Shown one piece after another: positions 26,713-34,503 of a stretch of DNA of 62,079 bases. The DNA is from Nocardioides sp. ChNu-153. GTDB taxonomy: Bacteria > Actinomycetota > Actinomycetes > Propionibacteriales > Nocardioidaceae. The stretch is from the NCBI RefSeq assembly GCF_030466625.1, contig NZ_JADEVT010000018.1, positions 1 to 62,079 on the forward strand, written 5' to 3'. The position numbers and the translations under genes are program-made. The notes under the pieces are model-generated. The model was not told where the DNA came from. It worked only from the letters and a program-made list of their open reading frames with translations, and searched no databases. Position 1 is the first letter of the stretch. The number at the start of each line of letters is the position of its first letter.

Positions 26713-27482
26713 GGGTGGGTGCTCCTTGCTGCGGCCGCCTCGGCGGTCGCGACGGGGACGGCGGGGACGGTGGGGGCGAGGGGCTCGGCCGGGGCCCCGG
26801 TGGGCTCGTGCGCCTCCGACAGCGCCAGCGCGTGCAGGCGGCGCTCGACGCGCCACCAGGTGACGAAGCCCAGCACGACGAAGGCGGCGTACACGACGTA
26901 CATGGCCGCGGTCGGGTAGTAGCCGGCCTCGAGCAGCGTGGTCACGCCGACGACGTCGACGGCCAGCCAGACCAGCCAGAACTCCACCCAGCCGCGGGCC
27001 ATGCCGTAGGTGGCGAGCATCGAGCCGGCCAGGATCCAGGCCTCGGTCGCCGGGCCCCACGAGCCGAGGCGGGTGAGCGCGGCGTACGCGGCGGCGTACC
27101 CCACGACCCCGAGGACCGCGAGCTGGAGCCAGCCGGACGGCCCGGCCCAGCGGGGTACGACGGCCCCTCCGTCCGCGGCCCCGCCCGCCCGGCGCAGGCG
27201 GCTCCAGCGCCACCAGCCGTAGAGGCCGACGGCCGCGAAGAAGACCTGCCGCCCCGCCTGGCCCCACAGGGGGTCGGCGACGACGTTGCTGAGCTCGCCC
27301 CAGGCGAAGACGCCGAAGAGCAGGACGTTGCCGACGAGCCCGACGGGCCACGCCCAGACGACGCGGCGCATGCCGAGCAGGGCGCTCGCGAGGCCGAAGG
27401 CGTTGCCCACGACCTCGGGGACCGAGAGGTACCCGCCGCCGACGGCGAGCTGGCCGTGCAGCAGCCACTCCAGCGGGCTCAC
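26709..27482 (-). CDS. pnuC: PnuC/RibM-family vitamin transporter, likely riboflavin importer
   Basis: 257 residues with about seven membrane segments. PnuC-family blocks: [29 protein letters not shown] and [19 protein letters not shown]. Canonical PnuC carries nicotinamide riboside. Here it sits between ribE and ribBA in an FMN-riboswitch operon, as RibM/PnuX of Corynebacterium does, so riboflavin is the more likely substrate (inference). Ala/Pro-rich cytosolic tail. Overlaps both neighbours by GTGA. Confidence 0.88.
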
Positions 27483-28153
27483 GCCTCGCCCCCGTCGGTC
27501 GCGGCGGTGCGGGCGTCCGCTGCCCGGGAGGCGCCGGCGATGCGCGCCAGCTGCTCGTCGGCGTACCCGCCGCTGACGAGGCGCTCCACGTGCTTGGCGA
27601 TGACGTCGACCTCGAGGTTGACCGGCTCGCCGACGGCGCGGGTGCCGAGCGTCGTGCGGGCCAGGGTCTCGGGGATGAGGCTGACGGTGAAGGTGCGCGC
27701 GCCGACGTCGACCAGGGTGAGGCTGACGCCGTCGACCGTGATGGAGCCCTTCTCGACGAGGAAGCGCGCGAGGCTCTCGGGGTAGGCGACCTCGACGACC
27801 GTCCAGTGCTCGCTGGCGCGGCGGTCGACCACCTCGCCGACGGCGTCGACGTGGCCCTGCACGACGTGGCCGCCGAGGCGCTGGTCGGCGCGGACCGCGC
27901 GCTCGAGGTTGACGACGTCGCCGACGCGGCGGCGGCCCAGCGTCGTGCGGGCCAGCGACTCGGCCATGACGTCGGCGGTCCAGGTGCCGTCCTCGCGGCT
28001 CGCGACCGTCAGGCAGCAGCCGTCGACGGCGATGGAGTCGCCGAGACGGGTGTCGCCGAGCACGGTGGCAGCGCGCACGGTGAGCCGGATCGCGTCGTCC
28101 TGCTGCTCGACGGCCTCGATGGCGCCGAGCTCCTCGACGATGCCGGTGAACAC
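27479..28153 (-). CDS. ribE: riboflavin synthase alpha chain
   Basis: Dismutates two lumazines to riboflavin and the pyrimidinedione. 224 residues in two tandem lumazine-binding repeats: [16 protein letters not shown] (repeat 1) and [19 protein letters not shown] (repeat 2), each with the [11 protein letters not shown] / [11 protein letters not shown] block. GTG start one base after the ribD stop. Homotrimer expected. Confidence 0.95.
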   Translation of the reverse strand: MFTGIVEELGAIEAVEQQDDAIRLTVRAATVLGDTRLGDSIAVDGCCLTVASREDGTWTADVMAESLARTTLGRRRVGDVVNLERAVRADQRLGGHVVQGHVDAVGEVVDRRASEHWTVVEVAYPESLARFLVEKGSITVDGVSLTLVDVGARTFTVSLIPETLARTTLGTRAVGEPVNLEVDVIAKHVERLVSGGYADEQLARIAGASRAADARTAATDGGEA

Positions 28154-28154
28154 G

Positions 28155-29300
28155 TCAGATCATCTCCGTCCGGGTCGGGGTGGGGGTGGGGGTGGGGGGT
28201 GCTGCGGTGGGTCCGGTGGTGCCGTCGGCGCCGGCCACCACGGGCCGGAGCACGAGCCGGACGTTGGTGTCCGCACCCGTGCCGACCGTCGCCGCGTCGA
28301 GCACCTCCAGGTGCAACGCATCGGCGATCGTGGTGATGCCCAGGTCGCCGACGGCGGAGCGGCCGGCGCCCAGCAGCAGGGGCGCGACGTACACGACGAC
28401 CTCGTCGACGAGACCGGCGGCGAGGAACGCGGCGGCCAGCGTGGGGCCGCCCTCGAGGAAGACGTGGCGGGCCTCGCGCACGGCGAGGAGCGCCAGCGCC
28501 TCGTGGGGGTCGCGGGTGCGCAGGTGGGTGGTCGGGGCCGTGTCGTCGAGCACCTGGGCGCCCGCGGGTACGTCGCGCAGCCCCATCACGGCGCGCAGCG
28601 GCTGCACCGGGAGCGGCTGGTCGTCGGCGCCGCGCACGGTCAGGCGGGGGTCGTCGTCGACGACGGTGCCCGTGCCGGCGAGCACTACGTCGGCCTCGGC
28701 GCGCAGCCGGTGGGTGTCGGCGCGGGCCGCGGGCGAGCTGATCCAGCGGCTGGTGCCGTCGGCGGCGGCGCTGCGCCCGTCGAGGGTGGCGGCGAACTTC
28801 CAGGTCACGAACGGACGGCCGCGGGTGACCGCGGTGGTCCACGCGCGGTTGAGCGGCGCGACCTCGTCGACGAGCACGCCGGTGACGACGTCGACGCCCG
28901 CGGCGCGCAGGGTGGCGGCTCCCCCGGCGGCCGCCGGCGTGGGGTCGCTCTGCGCCACGACGACCCGAGCCACCCCGGCGGCGAGCAGCGCCTGGGCGCA
29001 GGGCCCGGTGCGGCCGGTGTGGTTGCAGGGCTCGAGGGTGACGACGGCGGTGGCGCCCCGCACGTCGACCCCGGCGTCCGCGGCGGCCGTGAGCGCGACG
29101 ACCTCGGCGTGCGGCGTACCCGCCCCGGCGTGCGCGCCGGCGGCGAGCTCGGTGCCGTCGGGGGCGAGGAGCACGCAGCCGACGCGGGGGTTGGGCCCGG
29201 GGCGCCCGCGCTCGCGGGCCAGCACGAGGGCGCGCCGCATCGCGTCGCGCTCGGCGGGCGTGGCGCCGCCGTCGGCGGGGCGGGGGGTGTCGCTGGTCAT
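28155..29300 (-). CDS. ribD: bifunctional pyrimidine deaminase / reductase
   Basis: Deaminates and then reduces the first GTP-derived pyrimidine of the pathway. 381 residues. Deaminase part (about 15-150) has the Zn motifs HAEVVAL and TLEPCNHTGRTGPC; reductase part (about 160-365) has FVTWKFAATLDGRSAAADG and HVFLEGGPTLAAAFLAAGLVDE. The tail PTPTPTPTRTEMI comes from a GGGGGT simple repeat at 28180-28199. First gene of the operon; the FMN riboswitch lies upstream. Confidence 0.95.
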   Translation of the reverse strand: MTSDTPRPADGGATPAERDAMRRALVLARERGRPGPNPRVGCVLLAPDGTELAAGAHAGAGTPHAEVVALTAAADAGVDVRGATAVVTLEPCNHTGRTGPCAQALLAAGVARVVVAQSDPTPAAAGGAATLRAAGVDVVTGVLVDEVAPLNRAWTTAVTRGRPFVTWKFAATLDGRSAAADGTSRWISSPAARADTHRLRAEADVVLAGTGTVVDDDPRLTVRGADDQPLPVQPLRAVMGLRDVPAGAQVLDDTAPTTHLRTRDPHEALALLAVREARHVFLEGGPTLAAAFLAAGLVDEVVVYVAPLLLGAGRSAVGDLGITTIADALHLEVLDAATVGTGADTNVRLVLRPVVAGADGTTGPTAAPPTPTPTPTRTEMI

Positions 29301-29389
29301 GCGCTGCGTCTTCCCGGTCGGTCACGGACACCGGGGGCGCGCGGACCGTCGCGGGTCGACGCAGGGGCGTCGGACCGCGGCGACCACGT

Positions 29390-29515
29390 GCGTGCGCTTC
29401 CCATCCGGACTCTCACCGTCGGTCCAGGAATCCCACCTGGTCAGCCGGCCGCTGGATGCGGCCGGGTCGCGGACTCTCACCGCCGGCTCGGAATTTCACC
29501 GACCCCAGTGCACGC
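29390..29515 (-). ncRNA. FMN riboswitch (RFN element)
   Basis: On the minus strand the aptamer core is clear. GGTGAAATTCCGAGCC (29486-29501) leads to CGGCGGTGAGAGTCCGCGACC, a variable arm, then GGGATTCCTGGACCGACGGTG and GAGTCCGGATGGGAAGCGC. P1 closes as GCGTGC (29510-29515) with GCACGC (29390-29395). A small CGAGTT...AACTCG hairpin stands just upstream. No U-tract terminator separates it from ribD (89 bases), so control is probably translational. It governs the whole rib operon. Confidence 0.95.
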
Positions 29516-29583
29516 GAGTTGGTCAACTCGTCTCCCGGGATCCTGCCACACGGCCCCCGACGGGCCGCGACGTCCCGCCCTGC

Positions 29584-29679
29584 GGACGCGGGACCGGACG
29601 CGGGACCGGACGCGGGGCCTGACGCGGGGCCTGACGCGGGGCCGGACGCGGGGCCGGACGCGGGCTCGGGCGCGGGGGT
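29584..29679 (+). repeat. 12-bp minisatellite, eight copies
   Basis: Eight head-to-tail units of GGACGCGGGGCC with point variants, ending at the rpe stop codon. It lies in the 3' untranslated region of rpe, before the rib riboswitch. It has no U-tract and is not a terminator by itself. Copy number is likely to vary between strains. Confidence 0.85.
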
Positions 29680-30368
29680 CAGGCCGGGGCGCGGGCGGCG
29701 TCGCCCGCGGCGCGCGCGGCATCGCCCGCGGCGCGCAGGGCGCCGATCATGGCGTCGGGGTCGTCGGCGGAGTAGACGGCGCTGCCGGCGACGAACACGT
29801 CCGCCCCGGCCGCGGCGCACCGCTCGATGGTCTCCAACGACACGCCGCCGTCGACCTGGAGGGCGCACTCCACGCCCCGGGCGTCGAGGAGCGCCCGGGC
29901 GCGGCGGATCTTGGGGAGCACGAGGTCGAGGAACTTCTGGCCGCCGAACCCGGGCTCGACCGTCATGAGCAGCAGCATGTCCAGCTCGCCGAGCATGTCG
30001 GCGTAGGGCTCGACGGGGGTGGCCGGCTTCAGCGCCATGCTCGCCCGGCCGCCCGCGGCGCGGATCTCGCGCGCCAGGCGCACGGGCGCGGCGGCGGCCT
30101 CGACGTGGAACGTCACCGAGGCGCAGCCGGCCTCGACGTACGTCGGGGCGTGGCGGTCGGGGTCCGCGATCATGAGGTGCGCGTCGAGCGGCAGGTCGGT
30201 CGCGCGCGCCAGGGCCTCGACCATCGTCGGGCCGAAGGTCAGGTTCGGCACGAAGTGGTTGTCCATCACGTCGACGTGGACCATGTCGGCGCTCGGGATG
30301 CGTGCGACCTCCGCGCCCAGCGCGGCGAAGTCGGCGTTGAGGATGCTCGGCGTGATCTGGATGCCCAC
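29679..30368 (-). CDS. rpe: ribulose-phosphate 3-epimerase
   Basis: Interconverts ribulose 5-phosphate and xylulose 5-phosphate; the former also feeds RibB. 229 residues, TIM barrel: [31 protein letters not shown] (metal Asp and His), [18 protein letters not shown] and LQVDGGVS (second catalytic Asp). GTG start at 30368, eight bases after a -10-like TAGGAT (30376-30381) and with no ribosome site, so possibly leaderless. Ala/Arg repeat tail. Confidence 0.94.
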   Translation of the reverse strand: MGIQITPSILNADFAALGAEVARIPSADMVHVDVMDNHFVPNLTFGPTMVEALARATDLPLDAHLMIADPDRHAPTYVEAGCASVTFHVEAAAAPVRLAREIRAAGGRASMALKPATPVEPYADMLGELDMLLLMTVEPGFGGQKFLDLVLPKIRRARALLDARGVECALQVDGGVSLETIERCAAAGADVFVAGSAVYSADDPDAMIGALRAAGDAARAAGDAARAPA

Positions 30369-30389
30369 GGGGGGCGATCCTAGGGGTGC

Positions 30390-31355
30390 TCAGGCCTCGT
30401 CGTCGGGCGGGGGCGCCGCGCCCTCGGCCTCGTCCCGGTCGGCCCACTCGAGCAGGGGCGCGATGTCGAAGACGTGCTCGTCGGCGTGCAGCCCCGCGTG
30501 CAGGTCGCCGAGCTCGGCGAAGCGGGCGGGCACGGTGGCCAGCGTCAGGTCGCGCGGGTCGGCGTCGGCGACCTCGTCCCAGCGCAGCGGGGTCGAGACG
30601 CGGGCGTCGGGCAGGCCGCGCAGGGAGTACGCCGCCGCGATCGTGTGGTCGCGGGTGTTCTGGTTGTAGTCGACGAAGACCTTCGCCGGGTCGCGGTCCT
30701 TGCGCCACCACGCGGTCGTCACGTCGTCGGTGCGGCGCTCGACCTCGCGGGCGAAGGCGTGGGCGGCGCGTCGTACGTCGGCGAAGCCGTGGGTGGGCGG
30801 GATCCGCACGTAGACGTGCAGGCCCTTCGAGCCGCTCGTCTTGGGGTAGCCGACCGCGCCGAGCTCGTCGAGCACCTCGTGGGCCACCGCCGCGACGCGC
30901 TGCACGGTGGCGTAGTCGCAGGCGTCCCCCGGGTCGAGGTCGATGCGCCACTCGTCGGGCTGCTCCACCTGGCCGCGCCGGCTGTTCCAGGGGTGGAACT
31001 CGACCGTCGACATCTGCACGGCCCAGATCACCGCGGCCGGCTCCGTCACGCACAGCTCGTCGGCCGTGCGGCCCCAGCGCGGGAAGAACAGCTCGACGGT
31101 CTCGACCCAGTCGGGCGCGCCGGCCGGCAGCCGCTTCTGGTGCACCTTGTCGCCGGCCAGCCCCTTGGGGAAGCGGTGGAGCATGCAGGGGCGCTCGAGC
31201 AGCGCGCCGGTGATGCCGTCGGCGACGGCCAGGTAGTACTCCACCACGTCCAGCTTCGTGGCCCCGGACTCCGGGAAGTAGACCCGGTCGGGGTTGCTGA
31301 CCCGCACGACGCGGGAGCCCACCTCGACCTCGACGGACGGCGACTTCGACGGCAC
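30390..31355 (-). CDS. ligD: stand-alone LigD-type DNA polymerase domain
   Basis: Archaeo-eukaryotic-primase-like polymerase of bacterial non-homologous end joining. About 321 residues from GTG 31355. Catalytic acidic pair in EWRIDLDPGD, SGSKGLHVYVRI with the conserved His, and KVFVDYNQN with the third Asp. N-terminal RVSNPDRVYFPESG...TKLDVVEYY is typical. No ligase or nuclease domain and no Ku gene in view, so it works with partners encoded elsewhere or in another repair process. An in-frame start at 31421 would overlap the divergent regulator. Confidence 0.9.
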   Translation of the reverse strand: MPSKSPSVEVEVGSRVVRVSNPDRVYFPESGATKLDVVEYYLAVADGITGALLERPCMLHRFPKGLAGDKVHQKRLPAGAPDWVETVELFFPRWGRTADELCVTEPAAVIWAVQMSTVEFHPWNSRRGQVEQPDEWRIDLDPGDACDYATVQRVAAVAHEVLDELGAVGYPKTSGSKGLHVYVRIPPTHGFADVRRAAHAFAREVERRTDDVTTAWWRKDRDPAKVFVDYNQNTRDHTIAAAYSLRGLPDARVSTPLRWDEVADADPRDLTLATVPARFAELGDLHAGLHADEHVFDIAPLLEWADRDEAEGAAPPPDDEA

Positions 31356-31391
31356 GAGCGCCAACGTAGCCGAGCGGTCCCCCTTGACGGA

Positions 31392-31413
31392 ATGGTCGGC
31401 AGTTCCCGACCAT
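31392..31413. promoter_or_regulatory. operator dyad and promoter of the regulator-exporter pair
   Basis: Perfect 8-bp inverted repeat ATGGTCGG ... CCGACCAT with six bases between, ending six bases before ATG 31420. A -35 TTGACG (31384-31389) precedes it, and the -10 must fall within the dyad. This fits autorepression by the ArsR-type product. The dyad is seen; the regulator is inferred. Confidence 0.6.
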
Positions 31414-31419
31414 ACGGCC

Positions 31420-32070
31420 ATGGCCGACCGTTCTGCGCCCGACCGCTCCTCGCCCGACTACGACCTCGCCGACGAGCTCGTGGTGACCGACCCGGAGCAG
31501 TACCGCGCCCTCTTCGAGGAGACCCGCACCCGGATCGTGACGCTCCTGCTCGACCGCGCGGCGACCACGTCGGAGCTGGCCGAGGTGCTCGGACGCCCGA
31601 AGGGCACGGTGGGCCACCACCTCAAGACGCTCGAGCGCGCCGGGCTCGTGCGGGTCGTGCGCACCGAGCGGGTGCGGGCGCTGGAGGCGCGCTACTACGG
31701 CCGCACCGCGCGGACCTTCCTCTACCACCCCGTGGGCGAGGCGGTGGGCTGGCAGCAGCGCCTCCTGCAGCGCGCGGCCGCCGAGATGGGCGCCGTGCCC
31801 GAGGGGGGTGCGGACGGGAGCGCCGATGGAGGTGCCGGTGGAGGTGCCGGTGGAGGTGCCGGTGGCGACGGGCGCGCGGAGACGTGGCCCGCCACGGCGT
31901 ACCTGCGCCAGGCCCGCATCCCCCGCGAGCGCGCCGAGGAGTGGGACCGGCGGCTCGGCGACCTCGTCACGGAGTTCGCGGCGCAGCCCGCGGAGGGAGG
32001 CACGACGTACGCCGTCGTGGCCGGCATCTACCCGACCCGCGGCCTACCCGCCCCCGGGGAGGAGGCGTGA
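31420..32070 (+). CDS. ArsR-type helix-turn-helix regulator
   Basis: 216 residues. Winged helix at about 25-95: RTRIVTLLLDRAATTSELAEVLGRPKGTVGHHLKTLERAGLVRVVRTERVRA, the classical ArsR recognition helix. No metal-binding Cys cluster, so the signal is not an obvious metal. A Gly-rich linker (AGGGAGGGAGG) is encoded by three 12-bp repeats (31828-31863). C-terminal domain of unknown function, TAYLRQARIPRERAEEW. Stop overlaps the MFS start (GTGA); likely represses itself and the exporter. Confidence 0.87.
   Translation: MADRSAPDRSSPDYDLADELVVTDPEQYRALFEETRTRIVTLLLDRAATTSELAEVLGRPKGTVGHHLKTLERAGLVRVVRTERVRALEARYYGRTARTFLYHPVGEAVGWQQRLLQRAAAEMGAVPEGGADGSADGGAGGGAGGGAGGDGRAETWPATAYLRQARIPRERAEEWDRRLGDLVTEFAAQPAEGGTTYAVVAGIYPTRGLPAPGEEA
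31828..31863 (+). repeat. 12-bp tandem repeat, three copies
   Basis: Three exact copies of GGAGGTGCCGGT, encoding the repeated GGAG linker of the ArsR-type regulator. In frame, so length change would only alter the linker. Confidence 0.85.
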
Positions 32071-33437
32071 GCGCCGACGCGGCCGCGCCCCCGACGGCGG
32101 GGCGCGGGCTGGGGGCGCGCTACCGGCGCGTGCTGGCGTCGTCGGCCGCCGCGAACCTCGGTGACGGCCTCATGGTGGTCGCCGTCCTGTGGCTCGCGTC
32201 GTCGCTGACCCGCGACCCGTTCGTCATCACGCTGCTCGGCCTGGCGTCGCGGCTGCCGTGGCTGGTGTTCACCCTGCTGGCCGGCGTGCTGACCGACCGG
32301 GTCGACCGCCGGCTGCTCGTCGGGTCGATGGACGCGGTGCGGTGCGTCGCCGTCGCGCTGCTCGCCGCCGTCGTCGCCTTGCACCAGGCGTCGCTGCCGA
32401 CCCCGGCCGAGCTCGCCGCGGGTGCGCCCGCGCCCGACGCCGCGCCCCTGCTGCTCGTCGTGCTGGGGGTCGTCTCGTTGCTGCTGGGCTTCGCCGAGGT
32501 GCTGCGGGACAACGCGGCGCAGACGCTCCTGCCCGCGGTCGTCGACCGTGCCCACCTCGAGCGCGCCAACGGGCGGCTGTGGGCGGTGGAGAGCACGATG
32601 AACAACTTCGTCGGGCCGCCCCTGGCCGGGCTGCTCCTCGGCCTGGCCCTCGTCGTGCCGTTCGCCGCCAACGCCGGGCTGCTCGCGCTCAGCGCGCTGC
32701 TGGTGCTGGGCCTGCGTGGCGACTTCCGGCCGCGGCGGGCACCCGCCGTACCCGGGGTCGCCCCCGCTGTCCCGGACTGGCGCCGCGAGCTGGCCGAGGG
32801 GTTCGGCTGGCTGTGGCGGCACCGCCTGCTGCGCACGCTCGCGTTCATGCTCGCCGCGATGAACCTGCTGACGACCGCAGCGTTCGTGACGCTCGTGCTG
32901 TTCGTGCAGGAGGTGCTCGGTGTGCTCGACGGCTGGGCGTTCGGGCTGGTCACGACGGGTACGGCGGTCGGCGCGGTCGCCGCGTCACTGGTCGTGGACC
33001 GGGTGGTGGCGCGGCTCGGCCCGGGACCGTCGCTGCTGGTCTCCGTCGTGGGCTCCGCGCTCGTGCTGCTGGTGACGGGACTGACGTCGTCGCCCGTGCT
33101 GTTCTGGGCGATGGGCGTGGTCACCGGCCTCTTCGTCGTGCTGTGGAACGTCGTCACCGTGTCGCTGCGCCAGCGGATCATCCCCGACCACCTGCTGGGC
33201 CGGGTCAACTCCGTCTACCGGTTCTTCGGCTGGGGGATGATGGCCGTCGGCAGCCTGCTCGGCGGCGCGGTCGTCGTGGCCCTCGACGCCGTCGGCGACC
33301 GCGAGTGGGCGCTGCGGGCGCCGTTCCTCCTCGCTGCCGCCGGCCACCTCGTGCTCGTGCCGGTGGCCCTCCGGCGGCTCGGGACCGCCGCGATCCGCGC
33401 CGCGGAGGCCGAGGCGGAGGCGGAGGCCCGCGGCTGA
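32067..33437 (+). CDS. MFS transporter (enterobactin/macrolide-exporter-like)
   Basis: 456 residues with about twelve membrane segments and no signal peptide. The loop between TM2 and TM3 has LAGVLTDRVDRRLLV, the MFS motif A; the central ANGRLWAVESTMNNFVGPPLAG resembles the EntS/MFS_3 group, and RIIPDHLLGRVNSVYRFFGWG its C half. Likely an exporter of a toxic compound or siderophore; substrate unknown. GTG start coupled to the regulator by GTGA. Confidence 0.87.
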   Translation: MSADAAAPPTAGRGLGARYRRVLASSAAANLGDGLMVVAVLWLASSLTRDPFVITLLGLASRLPWLVFTLLAGVLTDRVDRRLLVGSMDAVRCVAVALLAAVVALHQASLPTPAELAAGAPAPDAAPLLLVVLGVVSLLLGFAEVLRDNAAQTLLPAVVDRAHLERANGRLWAVESTMNNFVGPPLAGLLLGLALVVPFAANAGLLALSALLVLGLRGDFRPRRAPAVPGVAPAVPDWRRELAEGFGWLWRHRLLRTLAFMLAAMNLLTTAAFVTLVLFVQEVLGVLDGWAFGLVTTGTAVGAVAASLVVDRVVARLGPGPSLLVSVVGSALVLLVTGLTSSPVLFWAMGVVTGLFVVLWNVVTVSLRQRIIPDHLLGRVNSVYRFFGWGMMAVGSLLGGAVVVALDAVGDREWALRAPFLLAAAGHLVLVPVALRRLGTAAIRAAEAEAEAEARG

Positions 33438-33543
33438 GTCGCTGGGCGGCCCCCGACCAGTACGGCGCCCGGCACCGTCGGTGGGGTGCGGCAAGGTGGT
33501 CGCCGGGTGCCGGCTCGGGGTGGGCCGGCGGCGAGGAGGCGAA

Positions 33544-34287
33544 ATGCGGTTCGACCAGCCACCGGTGGTGCGGGTCGCGGTGGATCCCGAGCGGCCGCCC
33601 CCCGAACCGGGCGTCTGGCCGCTGACGGTGCCGGCCGTGGCGCAGCTCGTGCGGGACGGTTTCGACCCCGCGCCCGGCGTGACGTTCCTCGTAGGGGAGA
33701 ACGGCTCGGGCAAGTCGACGATCGTCGAGGCGCTGGCGGAGGCGTACGGGCTACCACCGGAAGGTGGCTCGACGCAGGGCGGTCGCGCGACCTGGCGCAG
33801 CGAGTCAGCCCTCGCCCGATCGCTGCGGGTCCAGCGCGGGATCGGTTCGGGCCGGTGGGGCTTCTTCCTGCGGGCCGAGACGATGCACGGGTGGTACACG
33901 TTCAACGAGTCGACGATCGACCCCGACGCCCGCGGACCGCGGCGGGCGTCCGAGTACCACCTCATGAGCCACGGTGAGTCCTTCCTCGAGGTCTCTCGCA
34001 CCCATCTCGACGGGCCGGGGTTCTACTGCCTCGACGAGCCGGAAGCCGCGCTCTCGTTCTCCGCCACCCTGGGGTTCATCGGCCGTCTGGCCGAGCTCGT
34101 TGCGTCGCGGGCGCAGGTCGTCTGCGCGACGCACTCCCCCGTCCTCGCCTCCCTCCCCGGCGCCCGCATCCTCGAGCTGGGTCCGTGGGGAATGCGGGAG
34201 ACGACGTGGGACGACCTCGAGCTGGTCGAGCACTGGAAGCGGTTCCTCGACGCCCCGGGGAGGTACCTGAGGCACGTCCTGGAGTGA
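33544..34287 (+). CDS. ABC-type AAA ATPase
   Basis: 247 residues, ATG with GAGGAGG just upstream. Walker A GENGSGKST (51-59), signature-like SHGES (142-146), Walker B FYCLDEPEAAL (Asp-Glu at about 164-165) and H-loop CATHSP (about 194-199). No membrane partner. It belongs to the stand-alone AAA_21-like group; some relatives work in phage defence or phosphate/PhoH contexts, but nothing here decides. Directly precedes DUF222/HNH module 1. Confidence 0.85.
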   Translation: MRFDQPPVVRVAVDPERPPPEPGVWPLTVPAVAQLVRDGFDPAPGVTFLVGENGSGKSTIVEALAEAYGLPPEGGSTQGGRATWRSESALARSLRVQRGIGSGRWGFFLRAETMHGWYTFNESTIDPDARGPRRASEYHLMSHGESFLEVSRTHLDGPGFYCLDEPEAALSFSATLGFIGRLAELVASRAQVVCATHSPVLASLPGARILELGPWGMRETTWDDLELVEHWKRFLDAPGRYLRHVLE

Positions 34288-34350
34288 GGGCGTCGGGGCG
34301 GGACGTCGGCGGTGTCGGCGCGGTGTCGGTGGCGGGGGCACTCCGCTTCG

Positions 34351-34388
34351 GTGGTTGAGGTGGCCGCCCCAGCGGCCCTCGAAACCAC
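34351..34388. repeat. REP-like palindrome upstream of HNH module 1
   Basis: 38-bp imperfect palindrome: GTGGTTGAGGTGGCCGC, CCCA loop, then GCGGCCCTCGAAACCAC. It is the same element as the copies at 36062, 36133, 57431-57815 and 59559-59864. Arms pair GTGGTT/AACCAC and GAGG/CCTC and GCCGC/GCGGC, with two 2-nt bulges. Confidence 0.85.
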
Positions 34389-34473
34389 CTCGAGGACGGT
34401 TGCCGGCCGGGTGCTGTGGCGACGCTCAGACTCCTAGATCTTCTTTCCCCAGCCCCCGCTCTCGGACCCGAAA

Positions 34474-34496
34474 CTGTCGGTGGTCGCCCCTAGCGT
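34474..34496 (+). promoter_or_regulatory. PafBC (RecA-independent) DNA-damage promoter, HNH copy 1
   Basis: CTGTCGGTG (34474-34482), eight bases, TAGCGT (34491-34496). This matches the mycobacterial RecA-NDp/PafBC motif TTGTCRGTG-N8-TANNNT at all but the first base. ATG 34504 lies eight bases after the -10, so the transcript should be leaderless. The match is direct; regulation by PafBC is inferred. Confidence 0.75.
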
Positions 34497-34503
34497 TGTC
34501 GGC

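Noticed and set aside
29413..31728. 771-residue frame over rpe and the LigD polymerase
   Set aside because: Repeat translation (ASGP) and frame-shadow; the two real genes explain the region.
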